Source of the DNA: Branchiostoma belcheri
Taxonomy: Eukaryota > Chordata > Leptocardii > Amphioxiformes > Branchiostomatidae
Assembly (NCBI RefSeq): GCF_001625305.1
Contig: NW_017803909.1
Coordinates: 5,283,168-5,347,167, forward strand
Length of the DNA stretch: 64,000 nucleotides
Direction of reading: 5' to 3'
Both the position numbers and the translations under genes were made by a program. Shown here piece by piece: positions 1-21,800 of this stretch (position 1 is the first letter of the stretch; each line of letters opens with the position of its first letter). The notes beneath the pieces were generated by a model. It had not been told where the DNA came from, did no database searches, and worked only from the letters and a program-made list of their open reading frames with translations.

Positions 1-1139
1 CATAAAGAAACGGGTAATAGGGACAATTTTTCCCTGTATGGGGAAAAGCAATTTGAATGGTAAGGATATAAAGTCATTTTCTAGAAGGGCTTGAAAAGTG
101 AAGCTCTATATTTGTATGATGTGCCATAGATAGGATTATATGAAACACTATAAGAAGTACCAACCCATCGCAAAGCCATAGATGTGTTAAAGCTAAGGGA
201 AACTGAAGTCATGACTGCTCAATTGTTGCTATAGTACTCATCTTTATATGGAGGTGTTGATAGTTTAGTGATAGCCCACCTTTTAGAGCAAATTACTTGT
301 AGCTAACATAAGAGTCAACGATGGTTCAGTATGTTTGTGCACAATTCTAATTCTCTACCTAAATCCCACGGAAATAGAAAATAATGTAGCAATATTAGTA
401 AAAATCCATGTTGATGTGTGAAGAGTGTATGGAGTATTCTCAGATAAAGAACCATTTCTAAAATAAAAGGAAGTAATCATACAAGTCTTTTGCTGAACTT
501 TGTCTATAATTTGTGTACTCCCTTATTTGTAAATTTACCACCACATACATGTACTGTATTTTGTAGATGCATAACCTTGATGCATTTCAAAAGAGTGTTT
601 TAAAAATGGCCATATTCTATAGACAATAGGTATAATTATTAATGTAAAAACTAATGTTTTCACTTACAATTGTATAGCCCATATGTGCATGAAAATAACT
701 AGTAGTGTATGGGTGTGTAAAAATTGCCTACAGTAAAACTGGTCATATGAATACTTTTTCACTATGTGCCATACATGCATCTGACAGTCATTCAGTGCTA
801 TAATTAAGTTCTGCAACATACTGTAATGTTTCAATCATGCACTTCTAAACCTTGATTTTAATTTCTAAAGATGTACCACAGTTTTAGAATCTGAGCAATG
901 ATAGTTGCACTTGGCAGAAGTAGAGTACTTTAGTTGGCATCCTGACTTTTGTACAAAAAATTTCACTTGCATATTCCGGAGCTACAAATAAGCTGCAGTG
1001 ATTGGCATTATACAAAGCATACCTTTCAGTGTGACATTCAGTATGTATTTTCGTAAACATTTCTAAGGACATGAAGTATATCTGGTGGGCTTTGAATGCA
1101 ATGTTTGTTCCCGTGCCTGCAGTGATGTCAGGTTGACAC
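1..1139. other. Sequence downstream of KARS1, no gene seen
   Basis: A+T-rich DNA beyond the KARS1 stop codon. It should contain the KARS1 3'UTR on the minus strand, but I could not identify a convincing polyadenylation signal. Open frames here are short and have no recognisable protein features. Confidence 0.5.
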
Positions 1140-10419
<9,280 letters not shown>

Positions 10420-10426
<7 letters not shown>

Positions 10427-10500
10427 GTTGGATCCGGCTCAAAATCAGGTCGCCGCACCGCATTGTGGGTTCGCGAAGTAAAGTTTTGGCGGGAACCGCT
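10420..10500 (-). promoter_or_regulatory. KARS1 core promoter region with YY1-like and E2F-like motifs
   Basis: The initiator codon lies within AACATGGCGGA (around 10420-10430), matching the YY1 core often found at housekeeping transcript starts. A GC-rich TTTTGGCGGGAA at 10484-10495, about 60 bases upstream, matches the E2F consensus. There is no obvious TATA box. The motif calls are by eye only. Confidence 0.35.
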
Positions 10501-10623
10501 AGGAGCGCTATTCACATTGGAAGGTAGAAAATTTGAAAGTGGGAAATTCATCCTCTAACTTTCTGAATGAATTCGTTTGGTTCAAACGGTTTAAACGTTT
10601 CAGGGGGATATATGTGTGAAAAC

Positions 10624-10671
10624 GTTTTGTTTTGTTTTGTTTTGTTTTGTTTTGTTTTGTTTTGTTTTGTT
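10624..10671 (+). repeat. (TTTTG)n microsatellite
   Basis: About nine perfect TTTTG units upstream of KARS1. Confidence 0.95.
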
Positions 10672-10679
10672 TAAGTCGT

Positions 10680-11490
10680 CCGCAAATTGTTAACTGTTTT
10701 TCTACAGTCCTTTTTATCCCATGCTTGCGCTTGCACCTCTTTCACTAAAATTGGTAACGTTACAAAGATGATTGGATTCTGTCAATTGAGAAGCCCATAC
10801 ATACTAAGGAAAAGGACATCCAAAACAAACACACTACGTATTAAAAAGCAATACCTTTATTTGAATCAAATATTTCTTTTACTTTAAAGCGTTACGATAC
10901 CAGACCTAATAGTCCAAATAACTACTGTTGACAAACGTCTGACCAGCGATCGGATTGGCACGAACAAGATCAAAACGAGACCTAAACATTTCTCTCTGAA
11001 TTTCTCTATCCCTTTCAATACTCACATAGCAAATACACAAGGCGCTACAGACTAAAGTACTGCAAACAGTAAATGTTGGGTAGTTGTAACGTTCAACATA
11101 ACGTCCCCGCATATACTAGTATAGTATATCAAACAAGTCTATAATGTTATGTCATTATGTGCACTACATAAACTATATAAAGGGTAGTACTTATACTTTG
11201 TTAAGTCACTATCAATTTTTGCCTCAATAACTCCTATTTTTTTCATGATATTTTACAAATATCAACAATATTCCCATAGGGAGATACAGTGGCATGTTTG
11301 CGTACCTACGTACGAGTCATTATTTGGAATAACAATCTATGCTTTATCATATATAATTTATCTCCGTCACTTTTCCGTAACTAAAATTCATTTTGCTGCA
11401 GACCTAACTTACAGATGACTATACATCAATTCTTGATAACTTTATACTGACTATAACTTTGTCACAAATAAATCATAGAAAGTGTGAACG
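10680..11490. other. Intergenic, KARS1 to IL-17-like gene
   Basis: A+T-rich sequence with no exon-like frame or recognisable repeat apart from the neighbouring microsatellite. Confidence 0.5.
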
Positions 11491-11764
11491 TAACCTGGTG
11501 TCCAGTCTATCGTGGTAGGGGCGGGTTTTCTTCGGGGCTGCAGGGTCTTTTCCCCGCCCGCCTGAGCTAGGTTCCCCGGTAGGTTTTTCACGATGGGAGA
11601 TTGATTAGCAATCGTGGTGGGGCAAATCAACCCCGGAGTGCCAAATTCTATCACAGGCGTAATACTAGTACTCTCACCGGGCGGCCTGTTGAGCTGGACG
11701 GGGGAAAACTATTAGATCCCCGAAGACAGCCTGTCCTAACCACGATAGACTGGGCACCAGGTTA
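11491..11764. mobile_element. Inverted-repeat DNA element with 8-9 bp target duplication, at the IL-17-like stop codon
   Basis: Left end TAACCTGGTGTCCAGTCTAT, right end the complement (ATAGACTGGGCACCAGGTTA). The inverted match covers about 27 bp. Flanks are GTGTGAAC(G) at 11482-11490 and GTGTGAAC(A) at 11765-11773, giving an 8-bp or imperfect 9-bp duplication. The termini resemble those of the foldback at 37872-38129, which has a clean 9-bp duplication, so a MULE-like family is possible. No ORF. Confidence 0.7.
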
Positions 11765-11774
11765 GTGTGAACAT

Positions 11775-13252
11775 TTAACCCATCTTTATAGCGCGCTTGC
11801 GAGTGGCGCACATACAGCCCACCGTGACCTGGTAGGTCACCTGCCTCTCCCTGCACTTCCCCTTCCTACAGTCGTACCGCTCCAGGATGGGCAGGCCGGT
11901 CTTGATCGGGATGTTGACGTAGTCCTTTGTGTTCTCCACCGACACGCCGTCCGGTCCGTAGATGAGGCATCCATCACAGAGACACTTCGCCTCCACAAAC
12001 GCTGAAAATGTAAGGAAACATCAGCGGGTCAACAAAGAAAGCTCACAACTCTAACGGCTTTCAAAAACTTACTACTACTGTGACTGGTACTAGCATCTAT
12101 TAACCTGTAGACTGAGTGGCAAATGTTATAGACTTACGATTGTAATGTACATGGTTGTAAACCATAAAATTCTAAAGTGATCGTTTTGAAGCGATTGGTC
12201 ATTCATTATCCTGGTAAAGGCGACTGTGGTCGTTGAAAATTTGATCTCTGTGTAATCTTTGTGTTGGAATATTTTCAATATTAAGTTCAATATTTTACCA
12301 TAAAATTTTAAAGCTAGCTCCTTGATCTCAACACAAGTTTCGCATACGTACTGTCTGGAATCCGGATTGAGGCCGCGGTATGGTTGGTGACATAAACCCA
12401 TGGTGTCAGTGACCTCTGGTTCACGTCTCTCACGTCTTCGTCTCTGAGACCTGCAGCAGCAGATGGGAAATAAAAAATATCTTCAGTCTGTTGCTATATC
12501 TGTACTGAGTCCATACTATGCAATGTCCAGACTATGCATGATGTACAAAATGACTGATAAACTGGTGGACGTACCATCAACTAAGTACCTAATACCCGGC
12601 TCAGAAAAGAACAATAAATACATGTACTAGTCATGCCTTCAAGTACCAGAGTTATCAACCAAGGATTGATGTGTTAAAAAAAAAACTCATTATTTCCTAG
12701 AACTGGAATTCGCTTTCACCAAGTACAGTAGTGATATAATATCATTAGATAGCTTTAAACAATGTTTAGAGTTAGATGTTCAAGGATTAGGTGTAACAAG
12801 TCGTTCGGTGTAATGTAGCGGGCTGCCGCCGCGCCGCGTGCCTGCGAAGCTGGTGTGTAACGTCGAAGGGCGGTTATACCGGCTATACTGATACAGATAC
12901 AGAAACGGGTGTAAATAGAGAATAAAGATTGCACACGTACTGCTCATGATCAAGAGGTGTCATTTCAGCTACCGTACAACACATTGAATACTGACGAACA
13001 CTGACAGAAAAGGAAAATATTAACGTTACCAATTTTCCCTGCTGGACAGCTGGATTGTTGCTCTTTATCCTTCTCTGCCATTTTGATCTTCTCCTTGTCC
13101 ACGGCGGGATGATCTTTTATCATGTCCTCGACTTTCTCCTTGTTGCACCACTGCTTGTTCTTCTCCCTTCTGCACTTCCTGGCGCCCCTACCGCGCCTTT
13201 TCGCATGCGCCTCTTGTTCTGCGGCCAGGACGACCACCAGAACCACCAACAT
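11775..13252 (-). CDS. IL-17-like secreted cytokine (3 coding exons, 182 aa)
   Basis: Coding exons 13252-13030, 12450-12352 and 12001-11775 join in phase to 182 aa. The start is the first ATG of exon 2, giving a hydrophobic signal peptide (MLVVLVVVLAAEQEAHA), then a Lys/Arg-rich stretch with three Cys up to about residue 75. The IL-17 fold follows: RSLTPWVY (87-94), RIPD (104-107), AKCLCDGC (112-119), PILERYDC (145-152) and VTVGCMC (166-172). This matches the family pattern of PW.Y, R.P..., C.C.GC, V/ILxRxxC and VGCxC, with the Cys spacing of the cystine knot. IL-17 ligands are secreted dimers that signal through SEFIR receptors; that role here is inferred. Introns hold LINE and Penelope-like fragments, and a transposon sits just past the stop. 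Confidence 0.85.
12165..12330 (+). mobile_element. Degenerate Penelope-like repeat fragment (IL-17-like intron)
   Basis: Shares, in the same order, 'aagtgatcg.../gattggtcat', 'ggcgactgtggtcg', 'tgaaaat', 'tgtgttggaat' and 'aagttcaa' with 43190-43365. It is a degenerate copy of the same family. Confidence 0.45.
12632..12913 (+). mobile_element. 3' fragment of a CR1-like LINE
   Basis: Matches 49749-50038: 'catgccttcaa', 'agagttatcaaccaa', then 'aagtcgttcgg', 'ccgcgtgcctgcgaagctgg' and a (GATACA)-like tail. Read in the plus direction it decays from an RT C-terminus of the FPRT..WNSLPPS type. It lies in the IL-17-like intron between coding exons 1 and 2. Confidence 0.65.
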
Positions 13253-13311
13253 CACAGCGGTCTGGAAAAAGACAGGAAACGTTCGGAGAAGAGCCAAAGG
13301 TGTTCTTTAAA

Positions 13312-13590
13312 GCAGGGCTCGAAATTAAAGGTGGTCCAATGGTAGCAGGCTTATAGAACTAGGGGTTTGGTGGTCTTCGGCTGTTTTCTGATTAGCCTAG
13401 TTCAAGAAACGGAGGTAGTTCAAGCAGGCCGGCTATATGCAATCAGAAAATAGCACATAAGCTCCCAAAGACCCTAAAGACCCCTAAAACCCCCAGTTTT
13501 TGGCATGCTATGGAGGCTAGTCCAATGGCCACTGACCACTAAAATTTAGGCTGGGACAACTAAAAAGACACTTTGAGACATTTTTGGGAC
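13312..13590. repeat. Dispersed repeat 'gggctcgaaattaa', copy 2, split
   Basis: Begins 'gcagggctcgaaattaa' and resumes at about 13520 with 'ggccactgaccactaaaa', matching 4406-4496 but with an intervening segment of about 200 bp. Confidence 0.5.
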
Positions 13591-14434
13591 AATAGAAAAA
13601 TAATCAACATAAGAATGTCAGCCCTTCTTTTGTTTATCAGGCACACGTTCAGGTTTTTGGATCCGGAAAGGTTCCCTCGAATTTCCTGTCTACTCTGCAA
13701 TTTAAGTGCACCTGGGAGTGAACATAAGCGAAATAAAGTTGACTTCAAGTTTAAGTCATACAATACGTAGAAAAAACAGATTTTCATGGGACAGTTCATC
13801 CTCACTTTTGGACAATTGAATTTATTTTTGGGACATTGCTGGGACAATAGGAAGAAAAGTTCATTTCGAGGCCTAGCCTGTTTTGAAGTCGCCGATAAAA
13901 GCTCAAAAACCCAAGCTCTTTTCCAAGTAATGATATAGACACCGGTGGCGGGGCCTACCTACCACCAGGACTTTAGAAAGCCCAGGCCTAGAGGAAGACC
14001 CTAATCTCCAAGCAGATCTTTCGGTGGGGAGAAGGCAGAGTATCAAATTGGCCAGTCTGTAACCATTTCCCCACCGAAGGAAATTTGCAGAACAAAAGGC
14101 TAAGGACCGTGCTGCCTTGCGGAAAAAACGAGGAGGAGGAAGGCCGGGGCCAGTTCTGGCCTAAGCATTTAGGCAGGCAGGCGGTTGATTCCTAATTTCC
14201 TTTTCTACAGAACTGTTTGCGAGCAAAACTATTAAGTGCCTCACGAACACTTGATATCTAAATGAAAGAAATCCACTTTTAAGATACTTTTTCAGTCCCA
14301 ATGCAATTTTTTTATCTAGCCTTTGCGTTCGAAGTATTACAAGTTAAGATACATTAGATACGTGGGCATGAAAAGCGTTTGTGTAGAATTGTTTCCTTGA
14401 TTCAATAAGAAAAAGATTAGTGACTTGAACTCAC

Positions 14435-14510
14435 CAGTCTCATCTTCATTTCTGTCCTTGGTGCTGTCAGCTTCTTCTTTCACACTCTTGTCGCAGGCGG
14501 CAAACTGTTG
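14435..14510 (-). other. Probable 5'UTR exon of the IL-17-like gene
   Basis: A consensus donor (ACTG then GTGAGTTC) ends at 14435, and the acceptor at 13261 (TTTTTCCAG) precedes the coding ATG. An ATG at 14522 opens a frame, but it is in the wrong phase for the signal peptide and lies upstream of the start site predicted by the TATA box. I therefore treat this exon as non-coding. Confidence 0.45.
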
Positions 14511-14531
14511 CAGGTCCTTCATGATACCCGC

Positions 14532-14542
14532 CTTTTATATAT
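14532..14542 (-). promoter_or_regulatory. TATA box of the IL-17-like gene
   Basis: On the minus strand the sequence reads TATATAAAAGG followed by CGGG, a strong TATA box. It would place transcription start near 14505-14510, just before the donor at 14435. Confidence 0.55.
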
Positions 14543-15673
14543 TTTTCTGACGGAAATTCACGCGTCACGAGCGCAGGTGAAGTTACATTTCTTCAAAAGA
14601 ATGTTTCCTGATTTACCATATCATTTTGGAAGGGAAAGTTCTAGCAATGTAATTTCACTTGAAAAACATCACGTGTATGACATCAGAGGAGTTTAAAAAA
14701 AGCCACCAGGGTGGTATGACGTCTGCGACTTGGTGGGGTGATCTTGACGAAGTCACGTGGTAGGGAGAGTACCGCGAGACTTGAGCGGAAATGGGGTTTT
14801 TAGCAACACCTGTATTTCAGGAACATTCATTTCACTGGCGCTAAATGTACCGTATATTACCCCACTCTTATCTGCGAGGTCAATAACAACACACTGCCTT
14901 GTATTTCTCTTCAGTTGTGAAAGTTTGGGTGGGTTTGTACTTTTGCAAGAACCTAGCTCTCAACCTCCGCAAGATCTCTGCACAGAGTTAAAAGACACCG
15001 ACGGAATAATCGGGGATAATAGACTCCTTAAAGGAAACAAATCGGAAATAAAGACCTCAAGGAACCGTGAACCAGACGCAAACTTCCTCCTAAGACAGAC
15101 CAGTGTGACACAGACTAGTAAGGAAGGTGTGGATCAGTTTGCAGAACATGTAGTAACTTTTTATGTCGCATACCAGGGTTAGCCTGAAACCCCGTCTTGT
15201 TTAAGCTTTGGCAAAGTTGCTACTCCATCAAGCAAAGCTAACAAAACGGGATTCTAGGCTAGCATATACCAGGATTGCCAAGTACATATCGTAGGCATTG
15301 ATAAAGGAAATGGTTAAAGAAAGTCACACGTGCGCTAGAGTTCTAAGTACACGTGCATTGCTACAAACTAAGTCAATGAGAACTGTCAAGTTATCTATGT
15401 TTACCTCCAAAAATATTTCATATCCTTATTTACCAATTAAGCAGAGATAAGTTGTTGATCAATAATATACTATCGTGCAAACAAGGCCGACGTAGTCGAT
15501 TTTCATGCCGTTATTGTTTGATCACGTGACTGGAAGGGTTGGTTGCGGAACCTGAGCAGCCCAGCGGTAAATATTTACCCGGCATGCCTGGTTACTGTTA
15601 TGCCGTCAGACGGGCGTGTAAAGGCTTTTCACATGACGTCATGCGCCTACAGTGTACTCGTGTTGAACAATTA

Positions 15674-16170
15674 GGCCACAGCAAGTAATTTCTATGAATG
15701 ACATCAGCGCGCGCATTAATTTTCGCCTGATTTTGGAAGAAAAGAATATTTTTGCTTTCTGACAGTGGTCAACATGCCGAAAAAGGGCAAGTATGTTGTA
15801 AATGCCTATCGGTTCAGAGACCATCAGCGATCCAGCAAACTTGAGGCACGATAGTTCGCGTTTGATCGCAAATGTTGACACTGACATGTTCCATCGCATC
15901 AAATCAAACCCAGTATAGTAGCTGCCCATGATGTATCTACAAGGACAGGTAATGGTGTTGAATACAAGAATAAAATATCTGTTTGGTCGTGATACAGTAT
16001 CGTGTTTTGTGAAGTTCAACTAAAGATCTTTTTTAACAAGGCTTATGACCTCAAAATTTGAAAATGAAAGAATCTCATGGGGTTTTTTGCCCGCCTTGTG
16101 TTTTTCACCCTATCGCATCAGATTTGGAGTCTGCGGACGATGTCATCCATAAAAGTTACTTGCTTTGGCC
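15674..16170. mobile_element. MITE with GGCC...GGCC termini, ~497 bp
   Basis: Starts GGCCACAGCAAGTAATTTCTA and ends with the complement (AAGTTACTTGCTTTGGCC). The inner motif is ATGACATCAGCGCGCGCATT. Flanks read TTA left and TAA right, so the TWA duplication is not identical. Interior words ('tggtcaacatgccgaaaa', 'tcaaaatttgaaaatg') recur in 23084-23580. Confidence 0.65.
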
Positions 16171-17168
16171 TAATTAAGTTTCAGCACGCCAACATGCTGC
16201 TGTAATCCCTTACCCACCAACACCTGGTTACCAGGATTCAAATGATGATTATCATAAGCTCAATGTAAACCTCTATTGCGGAACATGTCCAGAACTTTTC
16301 AAATAGCAGGAAATTGAGCAGTCAGGATTCTTGCGTGTAGAATGTTTTGTACCGGGGGGGGGGCTTTAAAAATCTTCCTTTTCTGAAGTTTTCATCTGTT
16401 TAAGTCAACGAACATACAAACCGACCTACAGTACTAGTAATTCGAATTCAATTAACGGATTTCAAAATTTCAGGTCATGTCGATTTATAGTTATTAGAAT
16501 CATTGCAATTGCTAAATGTGTCGTATATAATCCGTTTACAATTATAAATCATTTGACAAAGATGTGCAAGTTTCACCTCGATCCCTGTCTCCAAAAACAT
16601 TAATGTTGCAAGTAAATTATAAGTAAATTCCCGTAGATATATTTTAGACACTACTTCCTTCTAGCTTCACTTATGAATATTCCCAGGCCTAACCCCTGGC
16701 TTACATTCCCTGGCGCCGCTGAACCCTGACGCCCGCTTAAAGATCCTGACATCGGATATAAGGTCGGTCTTCTCCCTGCCACAGGTGCATGGCAAACCGG
16801 CGTGTCTGTGTGCTCACACGCCGTGTCTTCCCGGCGTATATATACCTAAAACCCAAAATAGAACGAGCACTCATGGACGGACTACGGAGAGATAGGATGG
16901 TCACTTCTCTTCCCTGTCTGCGAGCACGAGTCCCAATTTTTTCCTGGAATTGCGGTTTCTTTGAAGGATGAGTCACCTTGATCCAAGATCTTCATAAGAC
17001 GTCAACCTATTTTAAGAGATCGGTGTGAGGGCTTGAACTCGGCATGTTCGACCGCTACGGCTTGTTGTCAACATTGTTCTTAACCCTCGTCCTGCTGGCA
17101 TTTTTTACACAATATATTTCAATGATTTCATGTCTTAATTAGGCCATAGACCCCCGACTTATTTTGCC

Positions 17169-17346
17169 CTTCGGTTACTCTCCAAGCAGAGGTTGTGGGG
17201 GAATGATCGTTAACTTTTTATATATGGCCGCTTTTTTGTCGCTACCCACGTCGGTGGCCGACCCTCTCTGGCTAATGGATACTGCCTGGCCAATTAAAAT
17301 TTGATACTGTCTTTTTACCACCGAAAGGGATCTTCTTGGAGATTAC
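17169..17346. repeat. Inverted-repeat element related to 51337-51452
   Basis: Contains 'tactctccaagcagaggttg', a 'tatatatggccgcttttttgtcgctaccc'-type core and a far end 'cttggagattacccttcgg'. The first 20 bases match the foldback at 51337. Confidence 0.45.
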
Positions 17347-17639
17347 CCTTCGGTGGCATAGTTACTTCCGCATTCCAAGTTGCGTTTTGCTGCTTTGTGA
17401 TGGCGTCGCACGAGAAATACTGTACACCCAAATCGTAACTATACAGAGTGCTATAATATAGATGGTACTGTATGTGGAGAACAATAATTGTTGGGCTCCG
17501 CAGGACAGGTTTAAAATGGCTAATTGTACAGTATGATACTCGCGATGTCGGGTAGGTACAACCAGCGGATTTGAGATTCACAGTCAGACACGTGGTTCCC
17601 CGGTTTCGGTGCCCCGCCCTATGCAACACTAGTACTAGG

Positions 17640-17707
17640 ACTGCTCTATTTCAATATGTTATGTAATATTCTGCATGAGAAACAGTCTCTCAAATCCAAC
17701 ATCCGAA
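17640..17707. repeat. Dispersed repeat, copy 1 (copy 2 at 21881-21940)
   Basis: 'ctgctctatttcaa' followed by 'tatgtaatattctg' and 'aaacagtct.tcaaatcc' is shared between the two sites with few differences. Confidence 0.55.
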
Positions 17708-18022
17708 TTCTTATCAAACTACATAATTCGTCAGCTGATTCTGTCAGACAACAATGAAGACCACCAAATGTACAACTTCAAGTGTATCATCTTAGAATCT
17801 ATAGTTACAGTGTAATCTCAAGTTAGGATGCATGGTAAAAATTTACAAGGACTACATTATGATAAAACTGGAAACCACGAAGTGCCTTAGATAACTGTAG
17901 AAAGATGATAAAATAATTTAAAAAATAATATATGAAATTCACGCCACCGGAACAACAGGAAACCTGCAAGAGTTAGCGCGCAAAGAGTTAGCGCTTGTCG
18001 CATTAGTCTCTGTCGTAATTTA

Positions 18023-18116
18023 TACAGGATTCGAAATACTAGGTGCATGTGCACCTAATGTTTTAGGTTGGGTTCACCAGTGCACCTTTTCCCAAAAATG
18101 AATTTCGAGCCCTGTT
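18023..18116. repeat. Dispersed GGGTGCAC-type repeat, copy 2
   Basis: Inverse relative of 1562-1668: 'ggtgcatgtgcacc', 'gggttcaccagtgcacc', 'tttcgagccctg'. Confidence 0.45.
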
Positions 18117-18821
18117 ATAGGGACGTCAATAATAACATATAAGGAACTTAGGATGCCATCTCGAGCTCTGGCAGACAAAGGGCGTGCGTGACATCTCAAA
18201 CATTCAGTGAGCAAACTTTCAGTTCTCCTTTCTAAGGTCTTACTCATTTTAGCTCTAAACGCCCTCAATTTCCAGTGAAAGTTCTTTGCCTGGATTTTCG
18301 AACAACGCCTAGAAAATTCACCTTCTCAACTTGTCATCTTTGCGGAATATGCACGTGTCAAGTACTTCCTCCGAATGCTCGTATACTCAAGTGACGCTTC
18401 CTACCTCCCCGTGCGTAATGTGTAAGGATTTCCGTTATGACTTACGTCAAATGACGTCAAATATGTTCAAGTTAGTCGGTTTCAGAAGGAAGTGAGGAAA
18501 CGTGGAAGACTGGTCAAGAGGAGGAAAATATCGGGAGAGATGATCTGACGTCAGCTATGTAGTACATGTTCCGCTGCACAATATTCAGATACAAGAGGCC
18601 ACAGGGAATAGCTTACTAATGTCCCCTGTGTTGCTTTGATAATTATATGTTATATAAAAGAATAATTTTTACTTTGTATAGCTGGTATAATTGTATTACT
18701 TTTTGCACATGAAGAAGTAGCTGCAACATATTATAAAACGCAACCGTAGGTAGATTTTGGTCTTGTTGGATTAAAGGTGTTAAAATCTCTTTTTTTTCGT
18801 TAAGTATGTATGATTTTAATG

Positions 18822-21800
18822 TTAGAAGTCGATTCGTTGAAAGTGTTGATGGAGTCTGTAGATGTCGTCTGGAGATCGCATGGGAGAGAGGGTGAGGGCT
18901 TTCGTGACGTCACGGTTCTTCATAGCATCGACGAATCCTGGCGGCAGAGTTGGACCGGATGTGACGTTGTTGGTTGGACCGGATGTTGGAGGTGTGTCTT
19001 CGTAGAACAGGTGGGAGTACTGGTGGAAAACAGGGGAATTCTGGTCAAATGTGAAAGTACGTACTATGATCTGCATGGTTGACCTAATATGCAATCCTGA
19101 ACTTCTCAGAAAGGCAGAAGATATCACGGATCACAGCGTTCACGGCTGGATTTCAGTCTTAATTTAAAACCCTTGTCCTGCGGAGCCCACATATATATGG
19201 GTTGCACATACAGTACCATCTATATGGCACCCTGTATATGTACGATCTCTGGGTACTAGTATATTGCAGCCACTCAAAGATATGCTTGGAGATTAATATC
19301 TCTCCGAAATATTACGTACATATGCAGAACTAACTACACCACCATAGGACAAAAAAGTCAAGGGCATTTAACGGTAAACCTGATTAAGACATCAAATAAT
19401 TTTAAAATATTGGGTAAAAAATGCCAGCAGAACAGGGGTTAAGGCGTTCGGGAGAGTTGGAGTGAAAGAACCAAACGGCAGAAAAACGAGAATAGGGAAG
19501 GAAAAGTAATAGAAAAGGAAGAAATGAGAGTAAATGATTAAAGACAAAACAGAAAGAAAGGAGGGAAGGGCGTTTTTAGTACAATGGCTTTCCGTCACAA
19601 ACCGTAATGGGTGTGTTCTGATTAGTAACAGTTAACTTACGTACATTCTTCACACTGCATTATGCAACTTCAGGGCGATAACAAAAGTACATTTTCATGT
19701 CACTTCTTTACTAGGTAAGTTGGACCAACCCTACTTCATTGCAAATACGTGTACATGTCGTCATTTAGGAAGTGTAGATGCCAAATATGACGCCTTACGA
19801 GTGTGTTTAAAGGTTTGAAACACATGTACAGCTGTCAGCCATGTTTACATGTTTACATTCTGGTAGTTTGTGGTGACACCAAAAACTGAGTGCGCCTTAC
19901 ATTTTGTACGTGGGCTTTTTTTATCGCCAACCATAAATGTCAGAAATGTAAGATTGTTGCACAAATATGTTGAAAAGAGAGAGTAAAGTACCATTACAAG
20001 AATATTTCTTTGAACAAAATATTTCACTTTTTGGTGCAAAAATGTTACATAGTGCCCCTTTAAGTGGAAAGATGTCTGCAAAAGTACTTCTAGGTTTGTG
20101 TACACTACAGACCTGCTCCCTCTGGTCCTGACACATGGTGACCGTGTAGCTGGACAGGCACTGTGTCAGGTATAATGGACCGTCGTTTAAATCATACAGG
20201 CACCCTTCCACGGCAGAACAGATACCTGTACGAAAAAATGAAAAAATTTTTAAAGAATGTTTCTTCACACAACCACATCAGAAACAATACATCATCATCA
20301 TCATCATCATCTGTCGAGTACGATCTTCCATTGCAGCTGGAAGGTCTTGTTGTTGTAATCCTGTGTCCCTTGTGAGAGTAGCTGGATATGTGAGTTTTCT
20401 GGAGTGAGTCTTGCCATGTGGTTTCCACAGGAGGAGTGACGAGATGACTTCTTTTGCACGATGGCAATACATCATAGCACCATTAATACATTACAAGAAC
20501 TTCAAATACAGATTTACAATAATAGTAAGTAGTTACAAAACTTTCAGATTCAATTCACGGCAAAAAAAGTGGTTACACAACTTAAAACTACAGCCTTACG
20601 ACAATAACAGTTAAGTGGTTGTAAACTTAAACTACAGATTCACAACAATGAGATGGGCGAAACAAAATGAAATCTAGCTGAAGCTAAAAAATGGAAATGG
20701 TGAGAGATATTCCAGTAACAGTACAGGCGTTTCATGTTTGGTACCGATTTCAGATGCGTGCGCTTTTGGACATTTGATTCCCCTTTTAATTTGATTATAA
20801 ACCACGCCATGTGGGAATCGATGTTGTTTGATCTGACCATTAAGCGTCCCCTACCGATTTGCACTCGAACAGCAACAGGGTATGATTTATTTACGCAATG
20901 AAAAAGAGAGATTTTGTAGATATGAAAGATCGACATATATGGAGACGGGAACAGGAAACAGGCCTGTAGCTAAAGATATATCGATGCGGTAACCAAGGAG
21001 GTTTGAACCTCCTTGCAGTAAAGACTACACTTTTTCATGTAAGCACACTCGAGGCGAACGCTTCAATAAAATGCTTAACTGTGAAATTACCAAGTAATAA
21101 AACTTGCAATATATCAGTTCTAGTTCTAGTTTTCCCTCCCAACACTGTCTTTAAAGCATTCTCATTGAAATGTGCTTCACGCTCAGGCCTCGCGGTGCTG
21201 TAATGTAAGTGTATCCTTTCTTTTCTTTCTTTATTCTTTATTTTAGGTTTTAAGAAGTACCCATAAAAACAATATAAACAAAGTAAACAAATATCTGAAA
21301 AAATGTAAATGAAAATGAATTGCGGTAGAGTCACAAAAGTGACAGTATAATAAAGTCGTATGTATCAGTACAATAATCACAATAATGCCAAAGAATAACA
21401 ATAAAAGGATATACATGTACCAAAATGCGAACAGAATGCAAATCATAAAACAGCTCAGTCAATTTTCTTAGTAAACATAGCGTCACCTCTGACCGCAGAC
21501 CCACTGTACACCGTGACGCTGGCCGCCATGAGTGACGTCAGCGGCACGTCGTCAGCGTCGCCCGTCCCGCAGCGCTCCCAGGTCAGCTCGGACACAAACG
21601 CCTCCCCCTGCCGGCTCAAAAGTACCTGAAACACGGGGACGCCCGGGTCAGGGATTCTGTTGTAGCGTGCCGAGATACAGAGGTATCCCACCGCTGCCAC
21701 CAATTGTAGTGTGCCGAGGTACAGTGGTCTTGACTCAACGAGTGTACGCTCCAGACTGGCCCTGGCCACACGGCCAGGGGTACTTTATTTTTGTGCTTAC

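Larger units (their letters stand above)
14560..18821. other. Intergenic, IL-17-like gene to paralogue A
   Basis: No convincing exon. It holds the MITE at 15674-16170, dispersed repeats at 17169-17346, 17640-17707 and 18023-18116, and a small hairpin of CGGCGTGT / ACACGCCG near 16800-16825. Open frames of 60-140 codons here lack recognisable features. Confidence 0.5.

Noticed and set aside
14337-14522. Frame from ATG 14522 as the N-terminus of the IL-17-like protein
   Set aside because: Its donor leaves phase 1, which would read the next exon in a frame without the signal peptide. The ATG also lies upstream of the start site implied by the TATA box.
15639-16019. 126-codon minus-strand frame
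   Set aside because: It lies mostly within the MITE at 15674-16170 and has no protein features.
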